Under the pieces are notes generated by a model that was not told where the DNA came from, did no database searches, and saw only the letters and a program-made list of their open reading frames with translations. 64,000 bases of DNA from Sesamum alatum (taxonomy: Eukaryota; Streptophyta; Magnoliopsida; Lamiales; Pedaliaceae). Positions 63,784 to 64,000 of the stretch are shown piece by piece. Made by a program: the position numbers and the translations under genes. The DNA is taken from contig JACGWO010000007.1 of NCBI GenBank assembly GCA_034509735.1, positions 25,572,046 to 25,636,045 on the forward strand. The letters run 5' to 3'. Each line of letters begins with the position of its first letter. Within the stretch, counting starts at the first letter, position 1.

Positions 63784-64000
63784 GGAACATCAGTGGTGAC
63801 TGTGGGCGCTGACTGTATCGGAGCCGGCGGTTCAGGAACCGGGGCTGGCCGTTCCTGAGGTTGTCCTTCATGCCTAGCATGTTGGACCTCTCGAGGTTGG
63901 TCAGCCCTTCGGCTGTTTATCCTGAATCCTCTAAGTGAGGGTTCCGTGGCTGCCTCTGATGGCTGGATTCCATCACTTGATTTCTCAAGGATCAGCTCAT
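63781..64000 (-). pseudogene. Family I pol linker piece (C3)
   Basis: Minus-strand integrase-RT linker, collinear with 44776-44990 in C2 and 36478-36690 in C1 (ATCAGTGGTGACTGTGGGCGC, GTTCCTGAGG, CTTCATGCCTAGCATGTTGG). It repeats about 215 bp already present to the left of D, rather than continuing from the D insertion site at 45311. It runs off the window edge. Confidence 0.85.

Noticed and set aside
1..64000. A host gene, defence system or biosynthetic cluster
   Set aside because: Every stretch longer than about 300 bases could be placed in a retroelement, the LINE or the satellite. No host exon structure was recognised.

Overview
The window is a plant nuclear repeat region. No host gene, tRNA, rRNA or bacterial-type system could be supported. 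A plant origin is indicated by Ty1/copia retrotransposons whose primer-binding site matches plant initiator tRNA-Met (TGGTATCAGAGC, four copies), copia domain order (Gag, protease, integrase, RT, RNase H), a plant-type LINE and a 332-356 bp tandem satellite. A eudicot is plausible, but the species cannot be named from the sequence.

Four related copia families with unusually long LTRs (about 2.0-2.24 kb) are labelled here for convenience. Family I is copies A, C1, C2, C3 and a diverged solo LTR. Family II is B1, B2, B3. Family III is E and three LTR pieces. Family IV is D and D'. Coding regions are mostly broken; only Gag-protease of C1 and of E is still one long frame.

Layout. 1-5403: 3' half of copy A (+), its 3' LTR cut by B1 (5404-8396, -). 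8395-9588: a patchwork of LTR pieces and a gag scrap. 9589-12814: satellite array of about 9.6 units. 12815-17224: a decayed LINE (-), its 3' UTR split by a solo LTR (12958-14964, target duplication GTACA). 17217-17552: family III LTR piece. From 17553 to the end there is one deep nest: D' (17553 on) contains B2 (20376 on). B2 contains B3 (21602-31478, perfect duplication CGTGT, inside B2's LTR) and the C1/C2 tandem (33890 on). C2 contains D (45312-63783). D's 5' LTR contains E (45680-56098, duplication GGTCG/GCTCG). The last 220 bases are another family I pol piece.

How the parts relate. The LTRs supply promoters (TATA boxes followed by CA/CT tracts) and ends. The tRNA site and polypurine tract prime DNA synthesis. 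Leaders of 1.8-2.3 kb lie between primer site and gag. All four visible leaders share two features: a short GC-extreme island about 200-260 nt after the primer site, and a duplicated near-palindrome (GTCTCACGAGTCGTGG) about 80-103 bp apart. Family IV has decayed coding sequence shared between copies and a similar LTR pair, so it probably moved as a non-autonomous element using proteins from relatives. Some single-base frameshifts, especially in homopolymers, could be assembly errors.
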